Assembly (NCBI GenBank): GCA_963720805.1
Contig: CAVRGT010000001.1
Span: forward strand, 1-64,000
Length of the DNA: 64,000 bases
Origin: VRUE01 sp963720805
Lineage (GTDB): Bacteria; Actinomycetota; Thermoleophilia; Solirubrobacterales; 70-9
Direction of reading: 5' to 3'
Shown: piece by piece, positions 33,466 through 41,782 of the stretch
Layout of the letters: each line of letters starts with the position of its first letter
Position numbering within the stretch: the stretch's first letter is position 1
Notes under the pieces: generated by a model
Seen by the model: the letters and a program-made list of their open reading frames with translations, nothing else
Database searches by the model: none
What the model was told of the DNA's origin: nothing
Program-made: the position numbers and the translations under genes

Positions 33466-34759
33466 ATGCTGAACGACTCAGGACCGCACCCGCTCCTGCG
33501 CGACCGAAATGGTCTGCCGCGACTGCGGCCGCACCTACCCGCTGCTCGACACGGCATTCAGGTGTCACGGCTGCGGCAACGGGCTCGACATCGAGTACGA
33601 CTACGAGCTCGCTAAAAAGCGCCTCGGAGAGATCCCGCCGGCCGAGCGCGACCTCAACATCTGGCGCTTCGAGGAGCTGCTGCCGATCCTCGACGCTCGC
33701 GCCAAGGCCCGGGTTGGCCGCTACAGCGGCCGCACGCCGCTGATCCACGCCGACCGGCTCGGTGCCGAGCTCGGGCTCAAGAAGCTCTACCTCAAGGACG
33801 ACAGCACTCAGCGTCCCAGCCTCTCCTACAAGGATCGGGTCGTTTCGATGGCAGTCGCTCGCCTGCTCGAGCTGGGCAAGGATGAGATTGGCTGCGTCTC
33901 GACCGGCAACGTCGGCACCTCCGTCTCCTCGCTCGCCGCGAAGGCCGGCGTCGCGGCATATGTCTTCTACCCGTCGAACATGGAGCGCGGCAAGGCCCGC
34001 GCCTGTCGTGCCCTTGGCGCCGCCGTAATTCAGCTCGAGGGCAACTACGACCAGGCCAACCGCGCCTGCCGCGAGCTGGCGCTGGCCAGCGGCATGCAGT
34101 TCACCAACATCACCCTGCGCCCGTTTTACGCCGAGGGGGCGAAGACCGAGGCCTACGAGGTGGTCGAGCAGCTCGAGTGGGTCTCGCCCGATCACTTCGT
34201 CATCCCCGCCGCCGGTGGCACGCTCTCCTCGCGCGTGCACAAGGGCCTTAACGAGCTCGAGCTGGTCGGCCTGGCCGAGACTTCGGGCACCAAGATCAAC
34301 GTCGCCCAGGCAGCGGGCTGCGACCCGATCGCCACCGCGATCCTCGAGGGGGCGGACGAGGTCGTGCCGCAGACCCCGAACACCGCCGCACACTCGATCG
34401 CGATCGGCGCCCCCGGCGACGGCCCGCTGGTCGTCGACGCGGTGAAATCACGCGGTGGCTCGGCCGCCTCGGTGACGGACCAGGAGATCTTCGAGGGCAT
34501 CGACCTGTTGGGGGCCACCGAGGGCATCCTCACCGAGCCCGCCGGCGGCACCACGGTCGCCTGCACGGCGAAGCTGGCCAACGAAGGCAAGCTCGGCCCT
34601 GAGGACACCGTCGTCGCGATCATCAGCGGCAACGGCTACAAGACGCTCGACGAGCATCCGGAGAAGTCCTGGCCCGAAGGTGTCGCCTGCGAGGTCGAGG
34701 CGATGGGCGATGTGCTCAACGAGCTGCGCCAGCGCGGCGTCGGCGCCACGCTCAGCTGA
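33466..34759 (+). CDS. thrC: Threonine synthase, interrupted by one frameshift near its start
   Basis: The ATG at 33466 has an excellent ribosome binding site (GGAGGAG, 33452-33458). It gives MLNDSGPHPLLRD; dropping one base near 33505 joins this to EMVCRDCGRTYPLLD. The N-terminal zinc-ribbon-like Cys pairs (CRDC, CHGC) are followed by a fold-type II PLP enzyme. SLSYKDRV carries the cofactor lysine, STGNVGTSVSSLAAKAG binds the phosphate, and FVIPAAGGTLSS lies in the domain typical of threonine synthase. It converts O-phosphohomoserine to threonine. Without the correction the gene would start at an internal ATG (33509) and lose 14 residues. Confidence 0.85.
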
Positions 34760-34835
34760 GCGCCCGAGTTACTGCAACGTTTTCCGGCTCTCACGGGGCC
34801 GTAGCGCGTTGCACCCGTGTGCGGTCTTGCACTGA

Positions 34836-34861
34836 TTGACTGGTCAGTCAACGGCTATAGT
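34836..34861 (+). promoter_or_regulatory. Operator palindrome and -10 box of the ETF-QO gene
   Basis: TTGACTG-GT-CAGTCAA (34836-34851) is a perfect dyad of the kind bound by TetR-family regulators. TATAGT (34856-34861) lies 7 nt before the ATG at 34869, giving a leaderless transcript whose promoter the operator would cover. Confidence 0.55.
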
Positions 34862-34868
34862 GCCGCCG

Positions 34869-36610
34869 ATGACTGGCTCTAACGGCAAGGTCGTTCCGGC
34901 GGATTTTCCGCCGCCGGTTGATGTGGGCAAGGAGTTCGTCAAGCGCGGGCTCGACGGCGAGGACGAGCGGATCGAGATCGGCGTCGCGATCGTCGGCGGC
35001 GGCACGGCCGGGCTGGCCTGCGCCAACCGGCTGCTGCAACTGCTCGGCGAGGATCCCGAGACGATGGAGAAGCTCGGCGAGGTCCCGGTCGCGGTGATCG
35101 AGAAGGCGAAGACCTGCGGCGGCCACAACCTCTCCGGCGCGGTGATGCGGCCCGGCCCGCTGCAGGAGCTCTTTCCCGACCTGAGCCGCGAGCAGTGGCG
35201 CCAGCAGGGCTTCGCCTTCGGCGAGGTGAAGAAGGAGGCGATCTACCTCCTACCCAACGGCAAGACCAAGATCCGCATCCCGCCGCCGCCGCCATTGCGC
35301 AACCACGGCAACGAGGTGATCTCGGTCGCCTCCCTCTGCCGCTATATGCAGGCCCAGGCCGAGGAGGCGGGCGCCTACCTGCTGACCGAGACCGCGGCGA
35401 CGCAGCTGATCGTCGAGGACGGCGCCGTTGTCGGCGTGCGCTCGGGCGACAAGGGGCGCGGCAAAGAGGGCGAGGAGCTCGGCAACTTCGAGCCCGGAAC
35501 CGACATCGCGGCGCAAGGCGACCGTGTTCGCCGAGGGCTGCTGGGGCCACCTGACCGACGCCGCCGTGCGGCGAGTTCGACCTCGACGAGGGGCGCGAGC
35601 CGCCGACCTGGGAGCTCGGCGTCAAGGAGGTCTGGAAGGTCAAGCAAGCCGCTCGACCGGGTGATCCACACCGTTGCCGGCTGGCCGCTGAAGATCTCCG
35701 CCAAGTACCACCAGATCGGCGGTTCCTGGATCTACCCGATGGAGGACGAGAAGACCGGCGAGGACCTGGTCTCGATCGGCTGGGTGCTCGACCTCGACTA
35801 CGCCGACGCGACCACCTCCGCCCACGACCTGCTGCAGCAGTTCAAGACCCACCCGATGGTGCGCGAGATCCTCGACGGCGGCGAGCGGGTCGGCTGGGGC
35901 GCCAAGGCGATCCCGGCGACCGGCTACTGGGGGATCCCGAAACTCTCGACGCCCGGCGCCGTGATCGTCGGCGACGCCGCCGGGATGATGAACCTGGCGG
36001 CGCTGAAGGGCGTCCACTACGCGATCAAGTCGGGGATGCTCGCCGCCGAGGCGATCTACGCCGGCCTCAAGGCCGGCGAGCAACGACTTCTCCGCCTACG
36101 AGGGGGCGATCGAGGACTCGATCGTCGGCAAGGAGCTCTACGAACAGCGCAACACGCGCCAGCCCTTCCAGAAGGGCCTGATCAAAGGCGGGCCGCTGGT
36201 CAACCTGATGATCGCGACCAAGGGCCGCTTCCCGGGCGGGCGCTGGAAGGTCGAGCGCAACGACGCCCAGCCGATGTTCATCGGCGACACGCAAGGACGG
36301 CTACCCCCAGCCCGACGGCGAGCTCACCTTCGACAAGCTCTCCAGCGTCTTCATCAGCGGCAACGCCACCCGCGACGACGCCCCCAACCACATCCGCGTC
36401 CAAAAGCGCGTCCCCCGCGAGATCGCCGAGACCTGGAAGTGGATGTGCCCGGCCGGCGTCTACGAGATCCCCGACGACGCCCCCGAGTCCGGCGACGTCG
36501 ACGTGATCGTCAACTACACCAACTGCGTCCAGTGCGGCGCAATCACCGCCAAGGGCGGCCGCCTCACCACCCCCGAGGGCGGCGACGGCCCGCTCTACCA
36601 GAACACCTGA
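34869..36610 (+). CDS. Electron-transfer flavoprotein:quinone oxidoreductase, with five frame breaks
   Basis: The assembled product (about 578 residues) has the FAD motif VAIVGGGTAGLACA, then GGHNLSGAVM and, in corrected frames, KATVFAEGCWGHLT, EGREPPTWELGVKEVW, KPLDRVIHTVAGWPL, GDAAGMMNLAALKGVHYA and TFDKLSSVFISGN. The frame shifts by one base near 35514, 35572, 35645, 36081 and 36292; removing one base at each restores a continuous protein ending at 36610. The Fe-S segment shows MCPAGVYE and TNCVQCGAIT. ETF-QO normally has a fourth Cys two residues after CxxC, and it is absent here. The enzyme passes electrons from fatty-acid and amino-acid oxidation to quinone at the membrane. Confidence 0.8.
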
Positions 36611-36650
36611 ATAGAGTGCTCAGTAATCAATGACTGAGAATGGAGGGGTA

Positions 36651-37652
36651 ATGAAGCGAAATTGGGCAGCTCGGGTCGTCTTGGCGGCGCTGGGTGGTGT
36701 CTTGATGCTGCTTGCCATGGGGGTCTCCGCCGCGAGCGCACAGGTCACCTTGGGTCAGCTGGCCACGGCGACCACGCCGGCGGAAAGCTGCGATTACATC
36801 GACCCCTACGACGAACTGCAGGCCTCGGTCGCAGCAGGAAACGGCTACGTTGCCCCAAGCGTCGGCGTGATCACGTCGTGGAGCACGCAGGTAGGGGCGG
36901 AACCCGGTCAGATGTTGGGTATGAAGATGTACCGCGCCGTCGGACCCGGGACCTATTTGGTTGTCGGCCAGGACGGCCCCCGCGCGCTGGCCCCGGGCCT
37001 GAACACGTTCCCGGTCAACATCCCCGTTCAGGCCGGTGACATCCTCGGCATCACCCTGTCTCCCAACATCCACTCGGACTGCTATTTCGAAACCGGGTTG
37101 GCAGGGGACGTGATCAGCTGGCAGGAAGCCAACTCCGCTGTCGGCAGCACCTTCCCGATCGAAGATTCCGGCCCGGGACTCCGCCTCAACATCACCGCGT
37201 CCCTCCTTCCCCCGCCGGCGATCAGCTCGATCACACCGGCCGAAGGCTCGATCAGCGGAGCCACAGTGGTGATCGCGGGCGCTAATTTCGCCAGCGTCAC
37301 CGGCGTCAGCTTCGGCGCGGTCCCGGCGAGCTTCGCGGTGAACTCGGAAGGACAGATCACCGCGACTGCCCCGCCAAGCAGCACCTTGAGCGCGGTGCCA
37401 GTGACGGTCACCACCGCGGCTGGCAGTGCCACGGGCGCCCAGGCCTTCGTCTACAAAGGCTGCAAAGTCCCCAAGCTGAAGGGCAAGAAGCTGAAGGGGG
37501 CCAAGAAGAAGATCCGCAAGGGAGACTGCGGGCTGGGCAAGGTCAAGAAGCTCAAAGGGGCCACCGCCAAAACCGGCAAGGTGAGCAAGCAAAACCCGAA
37601 GCCAGGCAAGATCCTCGTCCCCGGCTCGAAGGTCAAGATCACCCTCCACTAA
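36651..37652 (+). CDS. Secreted protein with TIG and PASTA-like domains
   Basis: The ATG at 36651 follows GGAGGGG; an upstream ATG at 36630 is less likely. After the signal peptide (VSAASAQ) comes a domain of about 160 residues, then an IPT/TIG immunoglobulin-like domain (PPPAISSITPAEGSISG ... AQAFVY), then a Lys-rich PASTA-type domain (CKVPKLKGKKLKGAKKKI ... KQNPKPGKILVPGSKVKI). PASTA units bind peptidoglycan in other proteins, so this is probably a wall-associated protein. A strong hairpin follows the gene. Confidence 0.8.
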   Translation: MKRNWAARVVLAALGGVLMLLAMGVSAASAQVTLGQLATATTPAESCDYIDPYDELQASVAAGNGYVAPSVGVITSWSTQVGAEPGQMLGMKMYRAVGPGTYLVVGQDGPRALAPGLNTFPVNIPVQAGDILGITLSPNIHSDCYFETGLAGDVISWQEANSAVGSTFPIEDSGPGLRLNITASLLPPPAISSITPAEGSISGATVVIAGANFASVTGVSFGAVPASFAVNSEGQITATAPPSSTLSAVPVTVTTAAGSATGAQAFVYKGCKVPKLKGKKLKGAKKKIRKGDCGLGKVKKLKGATAKTGKVSKQNPKPGKILVPGSKVKITLH

Positions 37653-37659
37653 GGCATCA

Positions 37660-37694
37660 GCGCGACCCCGGACTCCGTACGTCCGGGGTCGCGC
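37660..37694 (+). terminator. Hairpin terminator after the TIG/PASTA gene
   Basis: A 14-bp perfect stem (GCGCGACCCCGGAC and complement) with a 7-nt loop is followed by ATTTGAG. It starts 8 nt after the stop codon. Confidence 0.75.
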
Positions 37695-37703
37695 ATTTGA
37701 GTA

Positions 37704-37729
37704 ATGCCGGAGGAGGGACTCGAACCCCC
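37704..37729. repeat. Left 26-bp repeat of the tRNA-Met 3' end (att-like)
   Basis: The 26 bases starting ATGCCGGAGGAGGGACTCG are identical to 38729-38754, the 3' end of tRNA-Met. Such duplicates normally mark an integration event at a tRNA gene. The rest of the tRNA is not present here. Confidence 0.75.
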
Positions 37730-37786
37730 ACCGATCCGACCGGAGGCGCGGAGTATTGAGCCTTGACTCAAATCTCGTCCATAGGA

Positions 37787-37817
37787 CCTATATTTAGCGC
37801 ATTTGGCCTATATTTAG
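37787..37817 (+). promoter_or_regulatory. Tandem CCTATATTTAG boxes before the nucleotidyltransferase
   Basis: CCTATATTTAG occurs at 37787-37797 and again at 37807-37817, exactly 20 bp apart, so both lie on one DNA face. TTGACT at 37763 and TATATT could form the promoter. The boxes are probable operator sites for the helix-turn-helix protein encoded just downstream. Confidence 0.5.
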
Positions 37818-37838
37818 GACATGCGATCAGCTAAGAAG

Positions 37839-38494
37839 ATGGACGTCTCGAAACCCTTTGCGGCCATATCCCCCGGAGTCGACGCCGACTGTGCTGGTGG
37901 TGCTGGCCGGCTCCACCAAGCCCCGCAGCGGCCGTGAGCTGGCCCGTCACGCAGGGCGTTCCAACACTGGCGTTCGACACGTCCTCGACCGTCTCGTCGA
38001 GCACGGGCTGGTCAACCGGGAGGAGGTTGGGTCGCACCTTTCTCTACGAGTTGAACCGCGACCATCTGCTCGCCCGGACCGTCGAGCAGATGGCTGGTGC
38101 CCGCGCCGAGCTGGTCCGCCGGCTCCGCGATGCAATCGACGTCTGGGAGGTTCCGCCGGTTCACGCCTCTCTCTTCGGCAGCGCTGCTCGCGGTGACGGG
38201 GATGCGAGCAGCGACATCGACCTTCTCATCGTGCGACCCGCCGATGTCGATCCCGACGACGTGCGCTGGCGCGGACAGGTCGATGGGCTCGCCGACCTGG
38301 TGCGCCGTTGGACGGGCAACAACGCCGGCATCGCCGAGGTTTCCGAGGCCGAGCTTCCACGCCTGCGCAAGGATCATCCGCCGGTAGTGGAGGAGGTCAG
38401 CGAGGACGCGGTCGATCTTGCCGGAGAGGCCACTCGTAAGCTCTTGGGCACGCGAGGAGCTTCCTCGAAGTTGCCGAGCTTTCAGCCGACATAA
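37839..38494 (+). CDS. HTH-nucleotidyltransferase (MNT-like) protein with two frame breaks
   Basis: The gene starts MDVSKPFAAISPGVDAD. Removing one base near 37890 joins VLVVLAGSTKPRSGRELARHAG and VRHVLDRLVEHGLV, a winged helix. Removing one near 38035 joins FLYELNRDHLLA and then HASLFGSAARGDGDASSDIDLLIV, the G-S-x9-D-x-D active site of minimal nucleotidyltransferases. This HTH-MNT layout is usual in actinobacterial MNT/HEPN toxin-antitoxin pairs, where the MNT protein modifies and silences the HEPN RNase. It lies inside a 1-kb segment bounded by tRNA-Met repeats. The frame breaks may be true decay or sequence errors. Confidence 0.65.
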
Positions 38495-38679
38495 GCGACC
38501 CCTCCCCGGAGCAGATCACGCCCGGCGGCAAGCGGGCGGCCAGCCAGCTGCGCCAGCTGATCGACCTCAAGGACACCGCCCACTACGGATTCATCAACAT
38601 CAGCGCCCCACAGCTCATACGAACCCTGCGCCAGGCCCAACACCTCGTCGAGTTCGCGGAGGGAGTTCTGCGTCGGTAG
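38440..38679 (+). pseudogene. Truncated HEPN-like partner of the nucleotidyltransferase
   Basis: One frame reads RSFLEVAELSADISDPSPEQ, then GKRAASQLRQLIDLKDTAHYG and TLRQAQHLVEFAEGVLRR before a TAG at 38677. The final block (LDLKD.AHYG ... LR.A..LVE.A) matches the C-terminal half of actinobacterial HEPN-type partners as I know them. The usual middle segment (about 40 residues) is missing and no start codon is in frame, so the gene is probably a deletion relic. A TTG near 38444 plus an indel could also give a short gene. Confidence 0.45.
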
Positions 38680-38728
38680 GACTAACGATGCCGGACCCCT
38701 GCCGGGTGCTCATTCGCTTGGTGAAGCC

Positions 38729-38754
38729 ATGCCGGAGGAGGGACTCGAACCCCC
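38729..38754. repeat. Right 26-bp repeat within tRNA-Met (att-like)
   Basis: This copy includes the T-arm and acceptor 3' strand of the tRNA and is identical to 37704-37729. It marks the other end of the 1-kb island. Confidence 0.75.
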
Positions 38755-38803
38755 GACACGCGGATTATGATTCCGCTGCTCTAACCAGCTGAGCTACTCC
38801 GGC
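38730..38803 (-). tRNA. tRNA-Met (anticodon CAT)
   Basis: Read on the reverse strand: acceptor GCCGGAG/CTCCGGC, D-arm TAGCTCAGCTGGTTAGAGC, anticodon stem GCGGA/TCCGC with loop ATCATAA (anticodon CAT), T-arm GGGGGTTCGAGTCCCTC, discriminator A. CCA is not encoded. The body resembles elongator tRNA-Met; a lysidine-type tRNA-Ile with CAT cannot be excluded. Confidence 0.85.
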
Positions 38804-38872
38804 GGGGAGCGGGGATCGTAGCGATGGCGGGGCTCTGCTCGCCTTGGCGCGAAAGGGCTTAGCCTTGTGGCG

Positions 38873-39820
38873 GTGACGCAGGAACTGGACAGGGCGGTGC
38901 GGACGGTTCTCCGGGACTGCTTGCGGGTGGAACCGGCTGAAGAGGTGTTGGTGATCTGCAACCCGGTGACCGAGGACATCGGTGCCCTGATGCGGATCGA
39001 GGCTGAGGGCGACGGCGCTTGGGCGACGCTGGCGGTGATCTCCGAGCTCGAATCCAACGGGGCCGAGCCGCCGACACCGGTGGCCGCGGCGATGATCGCC
39101 TCCAACGTGGTGCTGGCGCCGACGATCCAGTCGCTCTCCCACACCTACGCGCGCCGCGCCGCCAATCAGGCCGGCGCCCGGATCGCGACCCTGCCGGGCG
39201 TCACCGACGACATGCTGGCGCGGTTGATGAACGCCGACATGGGTGAGTTGCGCCGGCGCGGGGCCGCTCTGGCGGCAGCGCTGCGCGCCGGCGGCGAGGC
39301 GCGGATCACCTGCGGGCACGGCAGCGACCTGCGGCTCGGGCTCGACGACCGGGTTCCGATCGCCGATGCGGGCGTGCTCGACGCGCCCGGAGCCTTCGGC
39401 AACCTGCCCTGCGGCGAGGCCTTCGTCTCTCCCAGCAGCGGCGAGGGCACGCTCGTCGTCGACGGCTCGATCGCCGGCGTCGGCAAGGTCGAGACGCCGG
39501 TGGAGCTGACCGTGCGCGACGGCCACCTCACCGACGCAACCGGGCCTGAGGGCGCGACCCTGATGGAACTGCTGAGCGCCCACGGCGAGGACGGCACCAA
39601 CATCGCCGAGCTCGGCATCGGCACCAACGAAGAGGCAACCCTGACCGGCAACATCCTCGAGGACGAGAAGATCCTCGGTACGGCTCACGTCGCCTTCGGC
39701 GCCTCGGCCGCGATCGGCGGCAAAATCCAGGTGCCGGTGCACCTGGACTGCGTGGTGCTCGAACCGACGATCGAGATCGACGGCAAGGAGATCGTCCGCG
39801 GCGGCGAGCTGCTGGTTTGA
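38873..39820 (+). CDS. M29-family aminopeptidase
   Basis: I prefer the GTG at 38873, 7 nt after TAGCCT (38860-38865); a GTG at 38867 is also in frame. The roughly 315-residue protein has the M29 hallmarks ELGIGTNEEATLTGNIL, EDEKILGTAHVAFG and VHLDCVVLEPTIEID, which supply metal-binding Glu, His and Asp. M29 enzymes are cobalt- or zinc-dependent exopeptidases, but several homologues have unknown substrates. The stop overlaps the next start as TTGA. Confidence 0.75.
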   Translation: MTQELDRAVRTVLRDCLRVEPAEEVLVICNPVTEDIGALMRIEAEGDGAWATLAVISELESNGAEPPTPVAAAMIASNVVLAPTIQSLSHTYARRAANQAGARIATLPGVTDDMLARLMNADMGELRRRGAALAAALRAGGEARITCGHGSDLRLGLDDRVPIADAGVLDAPGAFGNLPCGEAFVSPSSGEGTLVVDGSIAGVGKVETPVELTVRDGHLTDATGPEGATLMELLSAHGEDGTNIAELGIGTNEEATLTGNILEDEKILGTAHVAFGASAAIGGKIQVPVHLDCVVLEPTIEIDGKEIVRGGELLV

Positions 39821-40712
39821 CGGCACCGCGACCGCTGCTCGCCGTCCCCAACGTCTCCGAGGGTCGGGACGCCTCGCGGATCGCGGCCCTGCAGCGCGCC
39901 TTCACGGGCGGCGCGGCACTGCTCGATCGGCACTCCGACGCCGATCACGATCGCACCGTCTTCACCCTCGCCGGGGCGGGCGCGCCGCTGCGCGACGCTC
40001 TTCTCGGCGGCGCCGAGCAGGCGATCGAGACGATTGAGATGACCGCCTACGACGGTCTGCACCCGGCGATCGGCGCGCTCGACGTCTGCCCGCTGGTCTG
40101 GATCGACCCCGGCCGACGTGAGGCCGCTCGCAGCGAGGCGGTCGAGCTGGCGACGCAGATGGGCGGCCTTGGAGTGCCGGTCTTTCTCTACGGCGAGCTG
40201 GCGAGCAGGCCCGAGCACACCGAGCGCGCCTACTTCCGCAACGGCGGCCTGGCGGAGCTCTGGCTGCGCATGGAGGGCGGGGGCCTGCGCGCCCGATTCG
40301 GCCCGGCGCTGCCCCATCCGACGGCCGGGGTAACCCTGGTCACCGCCCGCCCGCCGCTCGCCGCCTTCAACCTCGAGCTCGACAGCGATGAGGTCGAGGT
40401 CGCCCGCGCGGTCGCCGCCGGGCTGCGCGAGTCGGGCGGTGGCCTGCCGGGCGTGCGGGCGATCGGCCTGGCGCTCTCCAACGGCCGCAGCCAGGTCTCG
40501 ACCAATGTCCACGATCCCTTTGCCGTGCCGTTGGCGAGGTCGTGGAGCAGGTGCGGGCGCTGGCTCTGCCGCTCGGCGCGCGACCGCTCGAGGCGGAGGT
40601 CGTCGGCCTGGTTCCGCAGGCGGCGCTCGCCGGCTACCCCGGCGATGTCCCGATCCGCGATTTCGACCCCGCCGAGCGGACGATCGAGGCCCGCCTCGCG
40701 GCCGTTTCCTGA
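39817..40712 (+). CDS. Glutamate formimidoyltransferase-like (FTCD_N) protein, one frame break
   Basis: The sequence LLAVPNVSEGRDASRIAAL, HSDADHDRTVFTLAG, YDGLHPAIGALDVCPLV and VFLYGELA is typical of the formiminotransferase N- and middle domains. The frame breaks near 40535 (VPL, then EVVEQVRALALPLG); here one base is missing, or two are extra. The tail EVVGLVPQAALAGYP is family-typical. The enzyme family transfers a formimino group to tetrahydrofolate in histidine breakdown, but no hut genes are nearby, so the role is uncertain. The start overlaps the M29 stop as TTGA. Confidence 0.75.
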
Positions 40713-40734
40713 CGCCGGGCGCTAGATTCACCAG

Positions 40735-41103
40735 ATGGCTCAGACCAAGAAGAAGCGTCGGCGCAAGCACCGCGGCACCCAGGGCGGCCGCGTCGACCCC
40801 AGCAAGCGCGCCGCGCGTCCGCGCAGTCGGGCCGAGGCAAAAGCGCGCGCTCGCCAGCGGCGCCAAACGGCCGCCGCGCGGCGATCAGCCACCGACCTGG
40901 CGCGGCTCGGCTGTCCGCGGCATCGCCGCCGCCGCGATCTTCACCGCCGCCCTGCTGCTCGTCTTCCAGCGCGCGCCCGGCCTCCGCCTTTGCCCTCGGC
41001 GCCTTCATGCTCGTCTTCTACATCCCCGCCGGCTATTACATCGACCTGATGATGTGGCGGCGGCGGGAGCGTTCCAAGATGCGCTCGACGCGATCGCCAG
41101 TGA
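40735..41103 (+). CDS. Small basic membrane protein with several frame breaks
   Basis: TAGATT (40723-40728) lies 6 nt before the ATG, so the mRNA is probably leaderless. The N-terminus is very basic (MAQTKKKRRRKHRGTQGG ... RSRAEAKARARQRR). Dropping one base near 40864, one near 40977 and one near 41075 yields RKRPPRGDQPPTWRGSAV, two hydrophobic helices (IAAAAIFTAALLLVF and FALGAFMLVFYIPAGYYI) and a stop at 41101-41103. That stop overlaps the next start as GTGA. The corrections are inferred from translation, so the exact end is uncertain. No family is recognised. Confidence 0.5.
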
Positions 41104-41743
41104 GCCTGGAGGTACGCCGAGCTCACGGTTGGCCCGATCGCGGAGAACTGCTTCATCGTCCGCCAGGAGGGGGCCGAGAAGGCCCTGGTCGTCGACCCCG
41201 GTGAGGAGCCCGAGCGGATCCTCGCGGAGATCGAGCAGGCCGGCGTCGAGGTCGAGGCGATCCTGATCACCCACTGTCACTTCGACCACATCGGCGCGGT
41301 CGCGCCGCTTGCGCGCGCCACTGGGGCTCCCGTCTACGTGCCCCGAGATCGAGACCCCGCTGTTGGCCGACATCATGTCCTTCACCATGCCCGGCTTCGG
41401 CCCTTTCGAGAGCTATGAGGCCGACGAGGTCGTCAAGGGCGGCGAGGAGCTCGAGCTGGCCGGCCTCACGCTCGACGTGCTCTTCACTCCCGGCCACAGC
41501 CCCGGCCACGTCACCTACGCGGTTCGCGACGAGGAGTCGATCTTCTCCGGCGACGTGCTCTTTCAGGGCTCGGTCGGCCGGGTCGATCTGCCGGGTGGCG
41601 ACGGGCCGACCCTGATGCGCTCGATCCAGTCGCTGCTCGACGCGCACGCGGCGGAGACCACCGTCTATCCCGGCCACATGGGCGCGACCACGCTGGGCGC
41701 CGAGCGGGCGACGAACCCGTTCCTCGCCGAGCTCGCGCGCTAG
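41100..41743 (+). CDS. Metallo-beta-lactamase-fold hydrolase (glyoxalase II-like), two frame breaks
   Basis: After removing one base near 41112 and one near 41344 the gene reads YAELTVGPIAENCFIV, ALVVDPGEEPERIL, ILITHCHFDHIGAVAPLA, VLFTPGHSPGHVTYAV, SIFSGDVLFQGSVGRVDLPG and TTVYPGHMGATTLG. THCHFDHIG and the later His and Asp residues give the complete zinc site of the family. Glyoxalase II-like thioester hydrolysis is likely, but the substrate is unknown. It starts with the GTGA overlap and is followed by hisS. Confidence 0.75.
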
Positions 41744-41782
41744 GCGCCGAGCAGGCAGCCGCGCAGGTAAGGTCGCGGCACT

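Noticed and set aside
37891..38196. Two separate overlapping genes in the MNT region
   Set aside because: Each frame carries only part of one domain chain (wing, then nucleotidyltransferase), so one frame-broken gene explains the data better.
37704..38803. The 1-kb tRNA-Met segment considered as a prophage or integrative element
   Set aside because: There is no integrase, replication or structural gene; it is at most a remnant or minimal cargo.
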